Source of the DNA: Sepiola atlantica
Lineage: Eukaryota > Mollusca > Cephalopoda > Sepiida > Sepiolidae
Assembly: GCA_963556195.1 (NCBI GenBank)
Contig: OY744525.1
Coordinates: forward strand, 42,601,576 to 42,665,575
Direction of reading: 5' to 3'
Length of the DNA stretch: 64,000 nucleotides
This document shows, one piece after another, positions 44,693-59,740 of this stretch. Both the position numbers and the translations under genes were made by a program. The stretch's first letter is position 1. Each line of letters starts with the position of its first letter. A model generated the notes under the pieces. It did not search any database. It was not told the origin of the DNA and saw only the letters and a program-made list of their open reading frames with translations.

Positions 44693-45340
44693 TAATTGAT
44701 CAGGTTCAAATATGTTAATAAAATGAACATAAAACCAATATTTTCAAAAGTGCTCAATAACAAGTAGAGCATTTATAAAATTATATAAACAATATTACAG
44801 TCTTACGTCAATCAACCAACGTTTCGATGCTACAACATCTCTTCAAAGACTGAATAAAAATAAAAAGTGAGAATTCCGCATTAGAAATATCACTAGAAGA
44901 AGGCCGGATGTCAAGAAAAAGAGAAGGAGAAAAAGACAAGATTCAAATCCGATCAAAGTTCGTGTCAGCCAAATATAAGTCACAGTCCGCTGAGCCTCCA
45001 AATTTGCACTAATGAATGCCTGGTTCCCTCCAATATCCCAATGGACGCTCCCTTCTCTCCTTGGGCGGCTATCATTTTGACATATGCTAGAGAGAACGGT
45101 CATGGGGGAGTTAAGAAAATAAATAAAACAACAAATAAGTTGAATGAGAGATAAATCTATATATAGATATATATATTTCTATGAAGAAACGCTAAAGAAG
45201 GCTTAAGCCTAATTCACATTTAGATCTATACAGTACATTTAATCTAAATATTTAAATAAAACTAAAACCTATAATGTTTAATGGCATTTTTAAATAATTT
45301 TGATCATAAAACTTAACTGTATATTAAATAATACTAATAC
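44621..45340 (-). mobile_element. Hammerhead-bearing Penelope-type repeat, left copy
   Basis: From right to left: a repeat body (45340-44855), the hammerhead motif 44852-44798, then the CATTTATAAAATT to TTGAGCACTTTTGAAAATAT segment and (AT)n at 44688-44621. The inverted counterpart is at 50240-50773, and the 3' segment after the ribozyme also occurs at 31025-31100. No coding region. Probably part of a PLE or a short relative that uses its machinery. Confidence 0.65.
44798..44852 (-). ncRNA. Hammerhead ribozyme motif with C3-to-U change
   Basis: Minus strand: stem I CAGUCU/AGACUG (six pairs), core UUGAAGA instead of CUGAAGA, stem II GAUG/CAUC, GAAA, stem III ACGU/ACGU, site GUA. Only core position C3 deviates. 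The same change is present in the 50634-50681 copy. Confidence 0.65.
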
Positions 45341-48825
<3,485 letters not shown>

Positions 48826-48904
48826 TCTTCTTCTTCTTCTTCTTCTTCTTCTTCTTCTTCTTCTTCTTCTTCTTCTTCTTCTTCTTCTTCTTCTTCTCCT
48901 TCTT

Positions 48905-49000
<96 letters not shown>

Positions 49001-49020
49001 CTTACTGCTATTATTATTAC

Positions 49021-49095
<75 letters not shown>

Positions 49096-49122
49096 TCTTA
49101 CTATTCTTCTTATTATTATTAA

Positions 49123-49156
<34 letters not shown>

Positions 49157-49214
49157 GCTAAACCCACTATTAATATTATTATTACTATTATTTCTATAAT
49201 TATTATTGTTATTA

Positions 49215-49248
<34 letters not shown>

Positions 49249-49565
49249 CATTATTACAATTATTACTATTACTGATATTAATAGTATTATTATCACTGTT
49301 AGCATCATTATTATTATAATTATTATTATTGCAATTATTATTATTACAATTATTATTATTACAATTATTATTGTTACTATTATTTTTACTATCACTACTC
49401 TTATTATTATTACTATTATGGTAATAATTATCACTACTCTTATTATTGTAAATATTATTATTACTATTCTTATTATTACTATTTTCATTATTTTAATTTT
49501 ATTACTACTGCTACTACTATTATTACAGACACTATCATTATTACTACTATTATTGCAGCAACATT
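48826..49565. repeat. Compound (TTC)n-(TTA)n array
   Basis: (TTC)n at 48826-48933 changes to (TTA)n, which continues with increasing interruptions to about 49565. Long Leu, Ile, Ser or Tyr homopolymer frames here are artefacts. Confidence 0.95.
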
Positions 49566-50239
49566 AAGAACGACAACTCCTTGATTTATACATGTATTTC
49601 TCTTAAAGTTTGCCCTGTATTAAAAAAAAATTGGAGAGCTTATACATAATTTAAATTGTATTATTTATTTTTAATCTTTTAATTATGACTAGATCTTCTT
49701 ATTTTATTAGTTTACTGGGATTCTATCTCTTATAACAAATCATACCTATCTAGGGGTCCATTAATTTTTGTGCTATATCATTAAGTTATTTATGCTAAAT
49801 TTTCTAGATTGTTCACAAACTTATCAAGAGTTAGCCGTTTGAAGTGGCTACAGTTAAAAACCTATCTCGTCTCGTTGATTTAGTAAACAACTTTTATCAG
49901 GGAACATAACAATGGCCAACTTTTCACTAAGACAGAGAAAACAGATGAGGTTGTGTAGTGTGGGGGTCGAGGACTTTTTAAAATGCTCGATTTTACTACA
50001 GGAACTATATTTTCATCTTTTAAGGATGTAATATACTTGGATAGTGTATTGCCTATTTTATTATTATCTGGATTATTAAATGAAAAGTTGTGGTTAGTGT
50101 ACCTAGACTCAAATTCAGTACTTGTAAAATTTATTTAGATCAGGATTGTTTTCTGTAAATACAGTTCCTAAATAAACTATATCTTTTGTTAAACATTTTT
50201 CTTGTAACGAGCAATTACTCTTATCTCTACAGCTACATT
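49566..50239. other. AT-rich DNA, nothing recognised
   Basis: No gene or repeat family supported. Confidence 0.4.
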
Positions 50240-50695
50240 CACTACATATACAGTTAAGTATTATGATCAAAATTATTTGACCTTAAACATTATAGGTTTA
50301 GTTTTATTTAAATATTTAGATTAAATGTACTGTATAGCTCTAAATGTGAATTGCTTAAGTCTTCTTTAGCGTTTCTTCATAGAAGTATATATATATTTAT
50401 CTCTCATTCTACTTATTTGTTGTTTTATTTATTTTCTTAACTCCCCCATGCCTGCTCTGTCTAGCGTATGTAAAAATGATAGCCACTCGGGAAGAGAAGA
50501 AAGCATACATTGGTATATAGGAGGGAACTAGGCGTTAATTAGTGCAAATTTTGAAGGTCAGCAGACTGTGATCTATATTTGGCCTTCTGCTGGTGACATT
50601 TCCAATGCGGGATTCTCACTTTTTATTTTTATTCAGTCTTTGAAGAGATGTGGTAGCATCGAAACGTTGGACGTAAGCCTGTAATATTGTTTATG

Positions 50696-50773
<78 letters not shown>
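50240..50773 (+). mobile_element. Hammerhead-bearing Penelope-type repeat, right copy
   Basis: Inverse of 44621-45340 with moderate divergence; shared blocks include TTTAAATATTTAGATTAAAT and GATAGCCACTCGGGA-type sequence. It ends with the hammerhead at 50634-50681 and (AT)n at 50700-50773. The right edge of this (AT)n is a Helitron-like terminus (50774). Confidence 0.65.
50634..50681 (+). ncRNA. Hammerhead-like motif with C3-to-U change, second copy
   Basis: Core UUGAAGA, stem II GAUG/CAUC, GAAA, stem III ACGU/ACGU with a UGG loop, site GUA. Stem I is weakened (CAGUCU against AGCCUG). Confidence 0.5.
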
Positions 50774-50774
<1 letters not shown>

Positions 50775-50895
50775 TAGACGTATCCACGGCCCGTTGGGTT
50801 GCAACCACTACCACTATTTATTCTACTTTGATTTAATTTGAAAAATTGAAAATATAAAAAAAAGTATAATTAAACAGACGAAGTCTGTTATTCTT
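50774..50895 (-). mobile_element. Helitron-like 3' end abutting (AT)n
   Basis: On the minus strand the element ends ...CAACGGGCCGTGGATACGT-CTAG at 50774-50777, followed by (AT)n. The hairpin is short, so this is a weaker call than 36097 or 37765. Extent to the right is unknown. Confidence 0.4.
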
Positions 50896-51765
<870 letters not shown>

Positions 51766-51768
51766 CCC

Positions 51769-51885
51769 CACAGACAGTGTCTGGTATTCACAAATGGTAA
51801 CCCATCTGGTACTGACCAGGCTCAATGGTGCTTAACTTCGGTGACCTAATGAGAACTGGTGTTCCAACGTGATTATACTGTATGA
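51769..51885 (-). pseudogene. 5S rRNA-derived pseudogene or SINE head, copy 2
   Basis: Minus strand follows 5S rRNA over its length, with ...TCACCGAAGTTAAGCACCAT... marking the internal control region (51828-51847) and a GAATACCAGACACTGTC 3' end. It is diverged both from functional 5S and from the copy at 2424-2540. Confidence 0.75.
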
Positions 51886-51989
51886 GACTAGGGGCCGCTT
51901 GTGAATTTGATATTCCCTAGAAACTTCTTCCTTTGGAGGAAGCCAGCTGACCCTGCTCAGGATGTGTGCTGCAGCAGGACAGGAAGACA

Positions 51990-52146
51990 CAGACATACGT
52001 AATCCCTATTTACTTGCCTCTCCACGAGGGCAGTTAGATACAAGGTCTGTTTTTAATGTGAGGGAAATCCAGCTCCCCAAAAATGGGCACTCTGGATTAG
52101 AACACAAAAATAAAAATTGCCTAAGTCTAAAAGGATCTCTCTCTCT

Positions 52147-52191
<45 letters not shown>

Positions 52192-52214
52192 ACACACACA
52201 CACATACACACACA

Positions 52215-52245
<31 letters not shown>

Positions 52246-52312
52246 CGAGGGCAGAAAAGATAAAGTGTACTAGCAGAACAGATACTACACTTTGCTACCA
52301 GCCAAAAGAATT
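51990..52312 (-). mobile_element. U2 snRNA-headed SINE, decayed copy 5
   Basis: The left end retains TTACTTGCCTCTCCACGAGG (3' hairpin remnant) and AAAATTGCCTA of the body. The right end keeps GAACAGATACTACACTTTG (U2 5' domain, plus-strand view, 52276-52294). The middle is replaced or expanded by (CT)n and (CA)n at 52135-52245. Confidence 0.6.
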
Positions 52313-52895
52313 GTATTGAGGTCAACAAATATGCACAGACACACACACATACACACATACGCACACATAGTCATGTATTGAAATCAACAAATATGCACAC
52401 ACGCACGGGCGCGCACACGCACACACGCACGCCCACTTCTTCTCAACATGAATAATGGATGAATGTACAAAATCAACCATCGACAAGCCGTCATTTAAGA
52501 CCAACACTGGCTCGCTGCTAATTTATTAACAATAACTAGAAAAATATGACGGAATAAAGAAGAAAAAGAAGAAAAATGTAAACAGATTAATAATAAAAAA
52601 AATAAGATAAAATAAAAATAAAAAATAAATAAATCTGGTGGAAAAAAAAAGGTCAGGGTTGGTGGTGGGGTGTACATGTATTAACAGGATCAATTGATAA
52701 AATGTTTGCAAGTCAATTCGAGGGGGGGGGTATTTATATTTTTTTGCTCTTTTTATTTCTTTCAATAAAGACACACAAAAAACAGGAGAAAGTTGGGTTT
52801 TTTCCTTCAGTAAATTTATTATTTTTTATTTTGCCTTTATGACTCAAAATAATGGTTTCTAAGAAGGAATCCTCAGTTCTTCATGTTACTTTGCA
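52313..52895. other. Low-complexity and unrecognised DNA
   Basis: CA-rich to about 52440, A-rich to about 52650, then unique sequence. No gene. Confidence 0.45.
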
Positions 52896-54110
52896 TGTAT
52901 ATGTGTATGTGTGTGTATGTAGTTGTGTGTGTGTGTGTGTGTGGATGAGTAGTTGTGTGTGTGTGTGAGTAAATGTATGTTTCTGTATGTGTAAGTGTGT
53001 GACCATATCACTAAATCTGCCTGTGTATATTTTATGTGTATAATCTTGAATGTGCGAGTGAACGTGAATGTTTGTCATCTGCACGTGTGAGTGGGTCTGT
53101 GTGAGAATAAGTGTATGTATAATGTTGCGTGGCCGAATGTGTGTATATATGAATGTGTGTTTGTGTGTGAGTCGATGTATGTTGCTGTAGTTATAATCTA
53201 GTATGTGTGAATGTGTGTTTGTGTTTGTATGAGAAATTTTGTGTGTAAGTAAATGTATGTTGCTGCATGTATAATCTTGCATTCGTGAATGTATGCATAT
53301 TTGAATGTGTTTGTGTGTGTATGAGTAGGTGTATATTACTGTATATATAATCTAGTATGTGTGAATGTATGAATGTGAATGTGTGTTTGTTCTCACTTTT
53401 TAAAAATTTTTCTTATCTTACTGTTTTTGCTGGGGATGGGGCATCCTACCGGATGCCAGACATTCGCCGGCTATTTCAAACACTCCAGCCTTTTTAAGAT
53501 TCTAACCGTCCCTTTAAGTGCAATTGTTTGTATGAATAGGTGTATGTTGCTGTATGCGTATGTTAGTATATGTGCTATGTCAGTATATACGTCGGTGAAA
53601 ATTCTCCAATGTATAATCTTGTATGTGTATATACCAATGTGTGTGTGTTTTTTGTATATATGTGTATTTTTGCGTTAGCGTGGGTAAATGTACTTTGCTG
53701 TACGTGTAAGCATGTGCCAATGTCTATATCTTCTGTGATGTGTATGTGAATGTATGTGTATGTGTATGTGAATGTATGTGCAACTTCGTGTGTGTATATT
53801 GCTGTTCCTATAAGCATGTGCCCATATCACTATATCCGTCAGTGTATAATCGTGCATGCATAAGCTTATGTGTATATGAATGCATGAATTCTGTGTATGT
53901 GTGTGTACTTTGTGTGTGTATGTAAGTAAGTGTACTTTTCTGTACATGTAAGCATGTGCCGATGTCCGTATATACGTCAGTGTAAATTCTCTTGCGTTTG
54001 TAAGCGTATGTGTATATTCTTGCATGTATAAGCGTATATGTATATGAATGTATATATATATATACATGGCAGGTGCTCGACTGAGCTTCAATCTATGCCA
54101 CCCCCCCCCC
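52896..54110 (+). repeat. Degenerate TGTATG/GTGTGAATG minisatellite region
   Basis: About 1.1 kb of GTGTATGTGAATG-like units with recurring phrases (GTAAGCATGTGCC, ATATACGTCAGTGTA), interrupted at 53415-53530 by an inserted LINE 3' end. Open frames on both strands are repeat translations. Confidence 0.75.
53415..53530 (-). pseudogene. R2-group LINE 3' end, second copy
   Basis: The minus strand matches 7495-7605: the last codons (CACTTAAAGGGACGGTTA..., ...GGCTGGAGTGTTTGAAATAG) and the 3'UTR GCATCCGGTAGGATGCCCCA. Only about 115 bp, inserted in the GT-rich region. Confidence 0.75.
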
Positions 54111-54164
54111 GTTAAAACATTGTCAATAAATTCCTTTTCTCCCTCTGTGTACCTAGAACTAAGC

Positions 54165-54440
54165 AGAACTTCCATGAGCATTCTTTCCTAGAACCGCTCG
54201 TCTGTGGAACACTGTACCACGGGACTGCTTCCCGGCTGACTATAAAATTATCGTTTTCAAGTCCAATGTAAACAAATTCTTGTTGAGCCGTTCTCTTAAA
54301 TAATCAATTTCTGACCAGTGACAACCATCGTTACAAATCTCCTCGGTGTCTTACCGTGTACCTGTCCAACTCAATAACCTTTATCCTCGAGTGGCCTTTT
54401 CACCTTTTTAAGCAGTGACTCGTTTGTAAAACAAACAAAA
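54165..54440 (+). pseudogene. LINE 3' end, truncated
   Basis: The frame from about 54186 encodes FPRTARLWNTVPRDCF and then VFKSNVNKFLLSRSLK followed by a stop; the 3'UTR ends at AAGCAGTGACTCGTTTGTAA near 54438. Same family as 5945-6205. The C-terminal frame is still open. Confidence 0.7.
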
Positions 54441-54682
54441 TGTGTACTTTGTGTGTGTGTGTGTGTGTGTGTCTGTGTGTGTGAGTAAGTTTATGTTCAT
54501 GTATGTGTAAGTGTGTACCCATGTCAGTATATCCGTCAGTGTAAATTCTTATGAATGGAAATTTCAATCAATGGAAATTTTCCAATGCTTTTTTCTATAT
54601 AGCCGTGAATGTTTACATGCATTCAAGATTGTATGCTTGTGTGTGTGTGTTTTAGTGTGAAGGTATATGTAATGTATATGCA

Positions 54683-54740
<58 letters not shown>

Positions 54741-54858
54741 ACAAATATATATATGTTATTTATCTACCTCTCACCTCCCACAGCGGTAAGATGTGACACA
54801 AGGTCGGGAAAGTGGGATTTGATAAACCAGCGCTCGAGAAGTTGAGAACTCTGGCCAT

Positions 54859-54895
<37 letters not shown>
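54683..54895 (-). mobile_element. U2 snRNA-headed SINE 3' end between (AT)n tracts
   Basis: 54762-54862 matches the 3' third of the U2-headed family (AGATGTGACACAAGGTCGGG, CTCTGGCCATTAA) and lies between (AT)n at 54683-54738 and 54861-54894. The U2 head is missing (5'-truncated). Confidence 0.7.
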
Positions 54896-54897
<2 letters not shown>

Positions 54898-54999
54898 GTC
54901 TTTCTACCCACCTCCACTGTGTTAATGTTAGGCAGCATCTGATATTTCTCTTTTCTCCTATTTTTTTCAGTAGCAAAAATTTGAAAGCGGAGGGAGCAT

Positions 55000-55430
55000 A
55001 TTTTTGCTAGCCTGGGAGGATGGTATCATGGTTAACATGTATATTCTACACTGCCTTTCTCAAAGAAAGAAGTAATGTCTGGTAGGATGATATCATGACA
55101 ACAGTACTGATACTAAACTATCCCTCCAAAAAAGAGGAGGTGATACCTGGGAGGATTCCTCCACAAAAGGAAAGGTAATGCCCGCGAGTATGGTACCATA
55201 ACAACAGAACAGATACTACACTACCTCGCCCCACTAACAAAAGGAGAAGATGGTTTCATGACAACAGAACACATACTATATTATCCCCTCCTCCAAAATA
55301 GGATGCAATACCTGGGATGATTCCACCCAACCCTTAAAAAAAGAGGAGGTAATTCCCGGGAGGACGGTCTTATGACAATACAACCGATACTACACTATCT
55401 ACCCTCATTAAAAGATAATACACTAATAGA
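55000..55430 (-). repeat. Degenerate tandem array built from U2-SINE sequence
   Basis: Five or so units of roughly 75-90 bp. Each contains a version of ACAACAGAACAGATACTACACT (the U2-like 5' domain, plus-strand view, about 55076, 55198, 55260, 55375) and of AGAGGAGGTAATACCTGGGAGG (body segment). The family fragment has been amplified locally, out of its normal order. Confidence 0.6.
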
Positions 55431-55486
55431 ATTCCGATTTTTTTCATTCATTTAAAAATGCCTAGCCATAAAAACATTTTTTTATG

Positions 55487-55540
55487 GTTCTTTGGCTTTT
55501 TGGCTAAGCTTAAAGTGTAGTATCTGTTCACAGAATCCCA
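55487..55540 (+). pseudogene. Isolated U2 snRNA 5'-domain fragment
   Basis: TTCTTTGGCTTTTTGGCTAA then GCTTAAAGTGTAGTATCTGT: about 45 nt of the U2-like head with substitutions, without the SINE body. Opposite strand to the neighbouring array. Confidence 0.65.
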
Positions 55541-55911
55541 TTAACATGAGGCGTTTTACTAATGATGTAAAATTTAAACCGGAAGTTTTCATTAATATTA
55601 CCTCTCTTGAAACGTAATGGAAATGAAATTCTAAAGAAAGTTTTTGAAAAGTTGTACTTTTTATTTTATAACATAGCTTTAATTAATATTATTAATAATT
55701 ATAATAACATTATCGACAAAACTTTTGCATATATATAAAAAATATGACAATACATATTACAATTGTATATCACAGAATATTAATTTATTAAACATTTTTT
55801 ATAAAAATATTTAAATTAAGAATAGCTATATCAGACATATATTGATAACGATTTGCTGCCTAAATATATATATACAAAAGTATTTTATTTAAAAACTATA
55901 CATTACGGTGT
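55541..55911. other. AT-rich spacer
   Basis: No feature recognised. Confidence 0.4.
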
Positions 55912-56005
55912 CTGTTGGGTGTACCAGGGTTTCATCGGTCTGCTATGCCGGGTCTGTGTTAGAAACCAGCTTATAGTGGGAGACTGACTCTTCAGCACTG
56001 TTCAG
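55912..56005 (-). ncRNA. Hammerhead ribozyme motif with extended stem II
   Basis: Minus strand: stem I CUG/CAG and GUG/CAC separated by a 4x4 internal loop, core CUGAAGA (55995-55989), stem II GUC-A-GUCU with AGAC-C-GAU (seven pairs, one A-C opposition) carrying a further 35-nt arm, GAAA, stem III ACC/GGU, site GUA. Internal loops in stem I are normal in natural type I ribozymes. Confidence 0.65.
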
Positions 56006-56099
56006 TAGTTGAAGAACTCGAGAAAAACCTCTCTTTATATTAGCTCTTGTAGAATCTAAAATCGAACACTTTATTGGTTTTTTTTTCAACTAACTTATG

Positions 56100-56106
56100 A
56101 TACATG

Positions 56107-56187
<81 letters not shown>

Positions 56188-56422
56188 GACTGCAAAAACA
56201 TTTAATGTGAAATAGGCGTTAGTCATTCAATTAATAAAACGTTTCGCTAATAATTATACCTTCATTAGATATTTTTACATATCTAAAAAACTTTTATTAA
56301 TTTTGTGAAAATAAAATGTTTGTAATCCAAATACATAAGATCTTTTGTCAGGCAATTAAAATTAATTAAAATGTTGCCGTTCCTATAATTCTATAATAGA
56401 TATGATATAATTTTTAATTGAG

Positions 56423-56471
<49 letters not shown>

Positions 56472-56800
56472 AAGGAGTAAAACTACCAACATGTGTAAAA
56501 AGTTTTTTCAACATTTATTTATTATTTTGTTATTCTATCATTTTATAATTTTATAACGCGTTTCGAGCGTGGTGCACTCTCATCAGATATGTAAATCCAT
56601 ATATATAATGACTGCAAACACATTTAATGTAAAATAGGCGTTAGTCATTCAATTAATATAACGTTTCGATAACAATTATACCATCGTCAGAAACGCGTTA
56701 TAAAATTATAAAATGATAAAATGATAAAATAACAAAATAATAAATAAATGTTGAAAAAAACGTTTGACAAATATTGGTAGCCTTACTCCTTTACATATAT
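56100..56800. mobile_element. Nested inverted hammerhead-bearing repeats with (AT)n
   Basis: (AT)n at 56108-56184 and 56424-56467. The segment AATGACTGCAAAAACATTTA...AAACGTTTCG occurs at 56185-56290 and again at 56607-56690. Sequence around ATTTATTATTTTGTTATT (56510-56560) recurs inverted at about 56695-56755. Each repeat holds a hammerhead-like core; the one at 56550-56592 is the best, those near 56240 and 56655 are degenerate. Confidence 0.6.
56550..56592 (-). ncRNA. Hammerhead ribozyme motif
   Basis: Minus strand: core CUGAUGA (56586-56580), a five-pair stem II GAGUG/CGCUC, GAAA, a minimal stem III (AC/GU, two-nt loop), site GUU, and a three-pair stem I. Minimal stem III is a feature of Penelope-element hammerheads, which can pair as dimers. 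Confidence 0.65.
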
Positions 56801-56840
56801 TCTTTTCTCTCGTTGGAACTGCACTGAGACTGCACTACCC

Positions 56841-56845
<5 letters not shown>

Positions 56846-56897
<52 letters not shown>

Positions 56898-56996
56898 TAC
56901 TTCATGTATCCACATAAAATATTATAAGGAGATATAATTTTTTATGTATCAGTTTTCAGTATTTACTTCAACAGTGCTCGATACGTAAGTAGAGCT

Positions 56997-57071
<75 letters not shown>

Positions 57072-57260
57072 GTTAGTTGAGATCAATATAATTTGCACAA
57101 TGTTCCAAGAATTCAAAACCAACAAGCATTCGGAATATGATCGTTTTTATGACTTTTTGGAAAAATGTTATTGTTATTTTTGATGATACCAAAAAGTTAC
57201 TTCGTCAGCGCTTTTTATACCATCACCTACAAAAGCTTCATGAAAAGAAGCATCAGATTT
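56846..57260. repeat. (AT)n pair and decayed hammerhead-type repeat
   Basis: 56895-57000 is a copy of 34615-34715 (ending CAACAGTGCTCGATACGTAA). (AT)n follows at 56998-57069. The next repeat, 57070-57260, resembles 59556-59740. Its minus strand has CUGACGA at 57208-57202 and a 9-pair ACUUUUUGG/CCAAAAAGU arm, but GAAA has become AAAA, so it is inactive. Confidence 0.5.
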
Positions 57261-58320
57261 GTTCATAAAAATTCAGTCCAACTGACAGGACTTTCGAAGC
57301 AGGAGAAGTGCAACCAATTAATTAATTAATAAATAAAAAATAAACAACATTCAAAACATATAGAGATTCCCTATATAGGTTGAATCGAGAGGGAGCAATT
57401 ACTTAGGTGTAAAATACATGTGAAAATTCTTCAATCAAAAATAATATTGAAATGTAAACAATGGTAGCATTGAATACTATTAGGAGCGATAAGAGAATTG
57501 TTTTACAATAATAAAGAATGTTAGGATATTGTAAGAAGAGATAAAATAAAATGAAGTGAAGTGAAGATATGGTATATGAGATGGTAAAATTGAGAATTAG
57601 AGTAATAAAATAATAATTACTGAAAATCAATAATAATAGTTTGAAATGATACTGAAGGATGGTAACAATTAAATAAAACAGTTGGTTAAAAAATTGATAA
57701 AGGAGAAAGAGGAAAAAGGAGAAATAAAAAAAATAAGCTAGATTTAATTTAATATTTTTATATAAAAGGTAGAGTGTATTATTTTAGATTGATAGAAGTT
57801 GAAATAATTAGAAGATAAATGTCTACAATGCAATAAGTCCGAAGATGCCTAGAAGTAACGGAATAGCATTAAAATATAATTTCATTCCTAAATGAAGCCC
57901 GTACCATAATTAGGTATATTTAAAACTATAAATGATTTGGATAGGTTGAATTTAATTTACCTATATAAATACCGGAAGGAGAACAAGGAATTTTAAAGAT
58001 TTTAACTTTAAAGGGAATTTGGGATATATGAGAAGATCTCTATGATAAAGATAAAAAGTATATATAGAGAATTATAAAATCAAAGTTAAAGTTTTAGTTA
58101 TAAAATAGAAATAAAATTAAAAAATATATATAGAGTAAACCTATTAAAATAGTAAGAATCGTTTCTATAAATACCTGGTTTTAGAAACTTCTTTAAAAGA
58201 AATTTTTTTTTTAAATTTAAATCTAAAAGATTATGATTAGAAGAATTACATAGTAGTAATTAGAAAGACATTGATAAAGAATGATAGTAATATGGATATT
58301 AGTTATTAGTGAACCAATAT
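57261..58320. other. A-rich unique DNA, no gene recognised
   Basis: Strongly A+T-rich, with short direct and mirror A/G runs. A 75-codon frame at 57403-57630 has a hydrophobic composition typical of AT-rich noncoding DNA. Confidence 0.45.
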
Positions 58321-58321
58321 T

Positions 58322-58495
58322 TTTTTTTAAATAAATATTTATTATTATCATAATTTCCTACAGACATCAATGTTTCATGTTTATGCAATATTCAGTCTAG
58401 GAGACGTTAATTCTTGCCAGTCGGAGGGCACGAACCCAGTTTCAAATTCACCATTGACTCATAGTTCAGTATTCTACCTCTCGGTCACCACCAAT
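58322..58495 (-). mobile_element. tRNA-headed SINE with hammerhead relic (beta copy 2)
   Basis: Minus strand: A box TGACCGAGAGGTAG (about 58473-58486), B box GGGTTCGTGCCC (about 58427-58438), then the hammerhead region 58411-58367 with stem I CCUAGA/UGUAGG and core CUGAAUA. G8 is replaced by U, a change expected to abolish cleavage. The tail is AT-rich with poly-A. Same order and sequence family as 4892-5140. Confidence 0.65.
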
Positions 58496-58499
58496 TAAC

Positions 58500-58939
58500 A
58501 CGGAAATTAAGAGAAATTAAACTGTATATACGCCAAATCAGCGAACATACACACACACATACTAGGCAGCATCTTCTCTTGCAGGCAAGTATTGTTGAAT
58601 ATAAGAGACAACTGATGTCTAGATATCCTTTGGTAGATCCTTTCAATAGTCCGAATCAGGATCTTAGTTTCGGAGGGGAATCGGCTGATGAATTCGCCAT
58701 AGTTTGGATTTGTCTCCCAAGTACTTTCAGACCAATCCGGGTCTATCTTCAGGGGATTTCAATTGTTCAATGCAAGGTTGTCAGTAATAAACTAGTGTTT
58801 ATTTTTCTTTCCTTAAGCCAAGGCTTTTCAAAGATCGAAATCTTATCATCAGAGGAGAAATACAGATGGATAAGTTGGCTTTCGAAAAAACCAAAGTTCA
58901 AATATTTGAAAAATATGAGAATTATTATTAAAAATTATT

Positions 58940-58945
<6 letters not shown>
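58500..58945. other. Unrecognised sequence
   Basis: The open frame that starts at 58579 runs into (AT)n; its first part has no domain I know. Confidence 0.35.
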
Positions 58946-58947
<2 letters not shown>

Positions 58948-59019
<72 letters not shown>

Positions 59020-59200
59020 TAAATTCTTTTATACAAACATTATTGGCTACATATGTGCATGTATGTTTCAGCTACCAATTCTTTCGAAATTCAGCTTCTT
59101 CAGGCCACATGCAAATTGAAAATGCTACTATACTATGATAGAGCTCTACTTGTTATTGTATAAACACCAGAGTTTCATTGGATTAAAATCTAGGAAATAT
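58948..59200 (-). mobile_element. Hammerhead-bearing repeat followed by (AT)n
   Basis: From right to left: a repeat body similar to 3400-3500 (AGCTCTACTTGTTATTG, ACACCAGAGTTTCA), the hammerhead at 59106-59043, and (AT)n at 59016-58948. Related to the inverted flanks at 2757-2822 and 3341-3404. Confidence 0.6.
59043..59106 (-). ncRNA. Hammerhead ribozyme motif
   Basis: Minus strand: stem I UGGC/GCCA, core CUGAAGA (59102-59096), stem II AGCU/AGCU extended by AAUUC/GAAUU-type pairs, GAAA, a five-pair stem III ACAUA/UAUGU, site GUA. Core fully conserved. Confidence 0.75.
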
Positions 59201-59208
59201 CAATACAA

Positions 59209-59212
<4 letters not shown>

Positions 59213-59257
<45 letters not shown>

Positions 59258-59435
59258 TGTTATTGTTTATTATCTATGTACGTATACGTTTCGTCCTTAA
59301 TAATCGGGACTCATCAGCATAGAGATATGATTATTCACTACCGGTCATGCGATTCGATTCGGATTACGAGTATTTTGCAACTCAAATCCGACGCCTCAAC
59401 CACTCGGCCAATTTTGAACAGCGAATAAACTGTGA
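59213..59435 (-). mobile_element. tRNA-headed SINE with hammerhead 3' end (alpha copy 2)
   Basis: Minus strand from about 59435: an A box TTGGCCGAGTGGTTGAGGCG (near perfect for a tRNA-Leu/Ser-type head, about 59397-59416), a decayed B box GAATCGAATCGCATG (about 59345-59359), the hammerhead at 59323-59273, then about 20 nt and (AT)n at 59252-59213. Sequence and order match the 3512-3725 copy, including ACTACCGGTCA before the ribozyme. Confidence 0.75.
59273..59323 (-). ncRNA. Hammerhead ribozyme (type I), complete motif
   Basis: Minus strand: stem I UCUAUG/CAUAGA, core CUGAUGA (59317-59311), stem II GUCC/GGAC, GAAA, stem III ACG/CGU with UAUA loop, site GUA. Compared with 3560-3611, stem II differs by changes that keep pairing (GUCUU/GAGAC against GUCC/GGAC). 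Confidence 0.85.
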
Positions 59436-59489
59436 TAATTTTAACACTTTATACGGCGGCTTAACGTCTAGAGCGTTCTACTTTTTTAA

Positions 59490-59558
<69 letters not shown>

Positions 59559-59740
59559 AAGTTGAGATAAACAAAATTACAAAATTATTTGTATCAGTTC
59601 TAAGAATTCAAATACAACGATTATTTGACATATGATCGTTTCCAAGACAATTTTGAAAATTTTATTTTGTATTATACTTTTGATGACTCCAAAAGATCTT
59701 CATCAGCGCCCTTTACAATATCACATGCAGGAGTCATTTA
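59490..59740. repeat. (AT)n with decayed long-stem hammerhead-like repeat
   Basis: (AT)n at 59492-59552. On the minus strand CUGAUGA (59706-59700) and GAAAC (59643-59639) enclose an approximately 56-nt arm; stem III and stem I are poor. Related to 57070-57260. Confidence 0.4.

Noticed and set aside
56225..56262. Hammerhead near 56240 (minus)
   Set aside because: The core reads CUAAUGA and CUAAU pairs instead with AUUAG, so a simple hairpin is the better fold.
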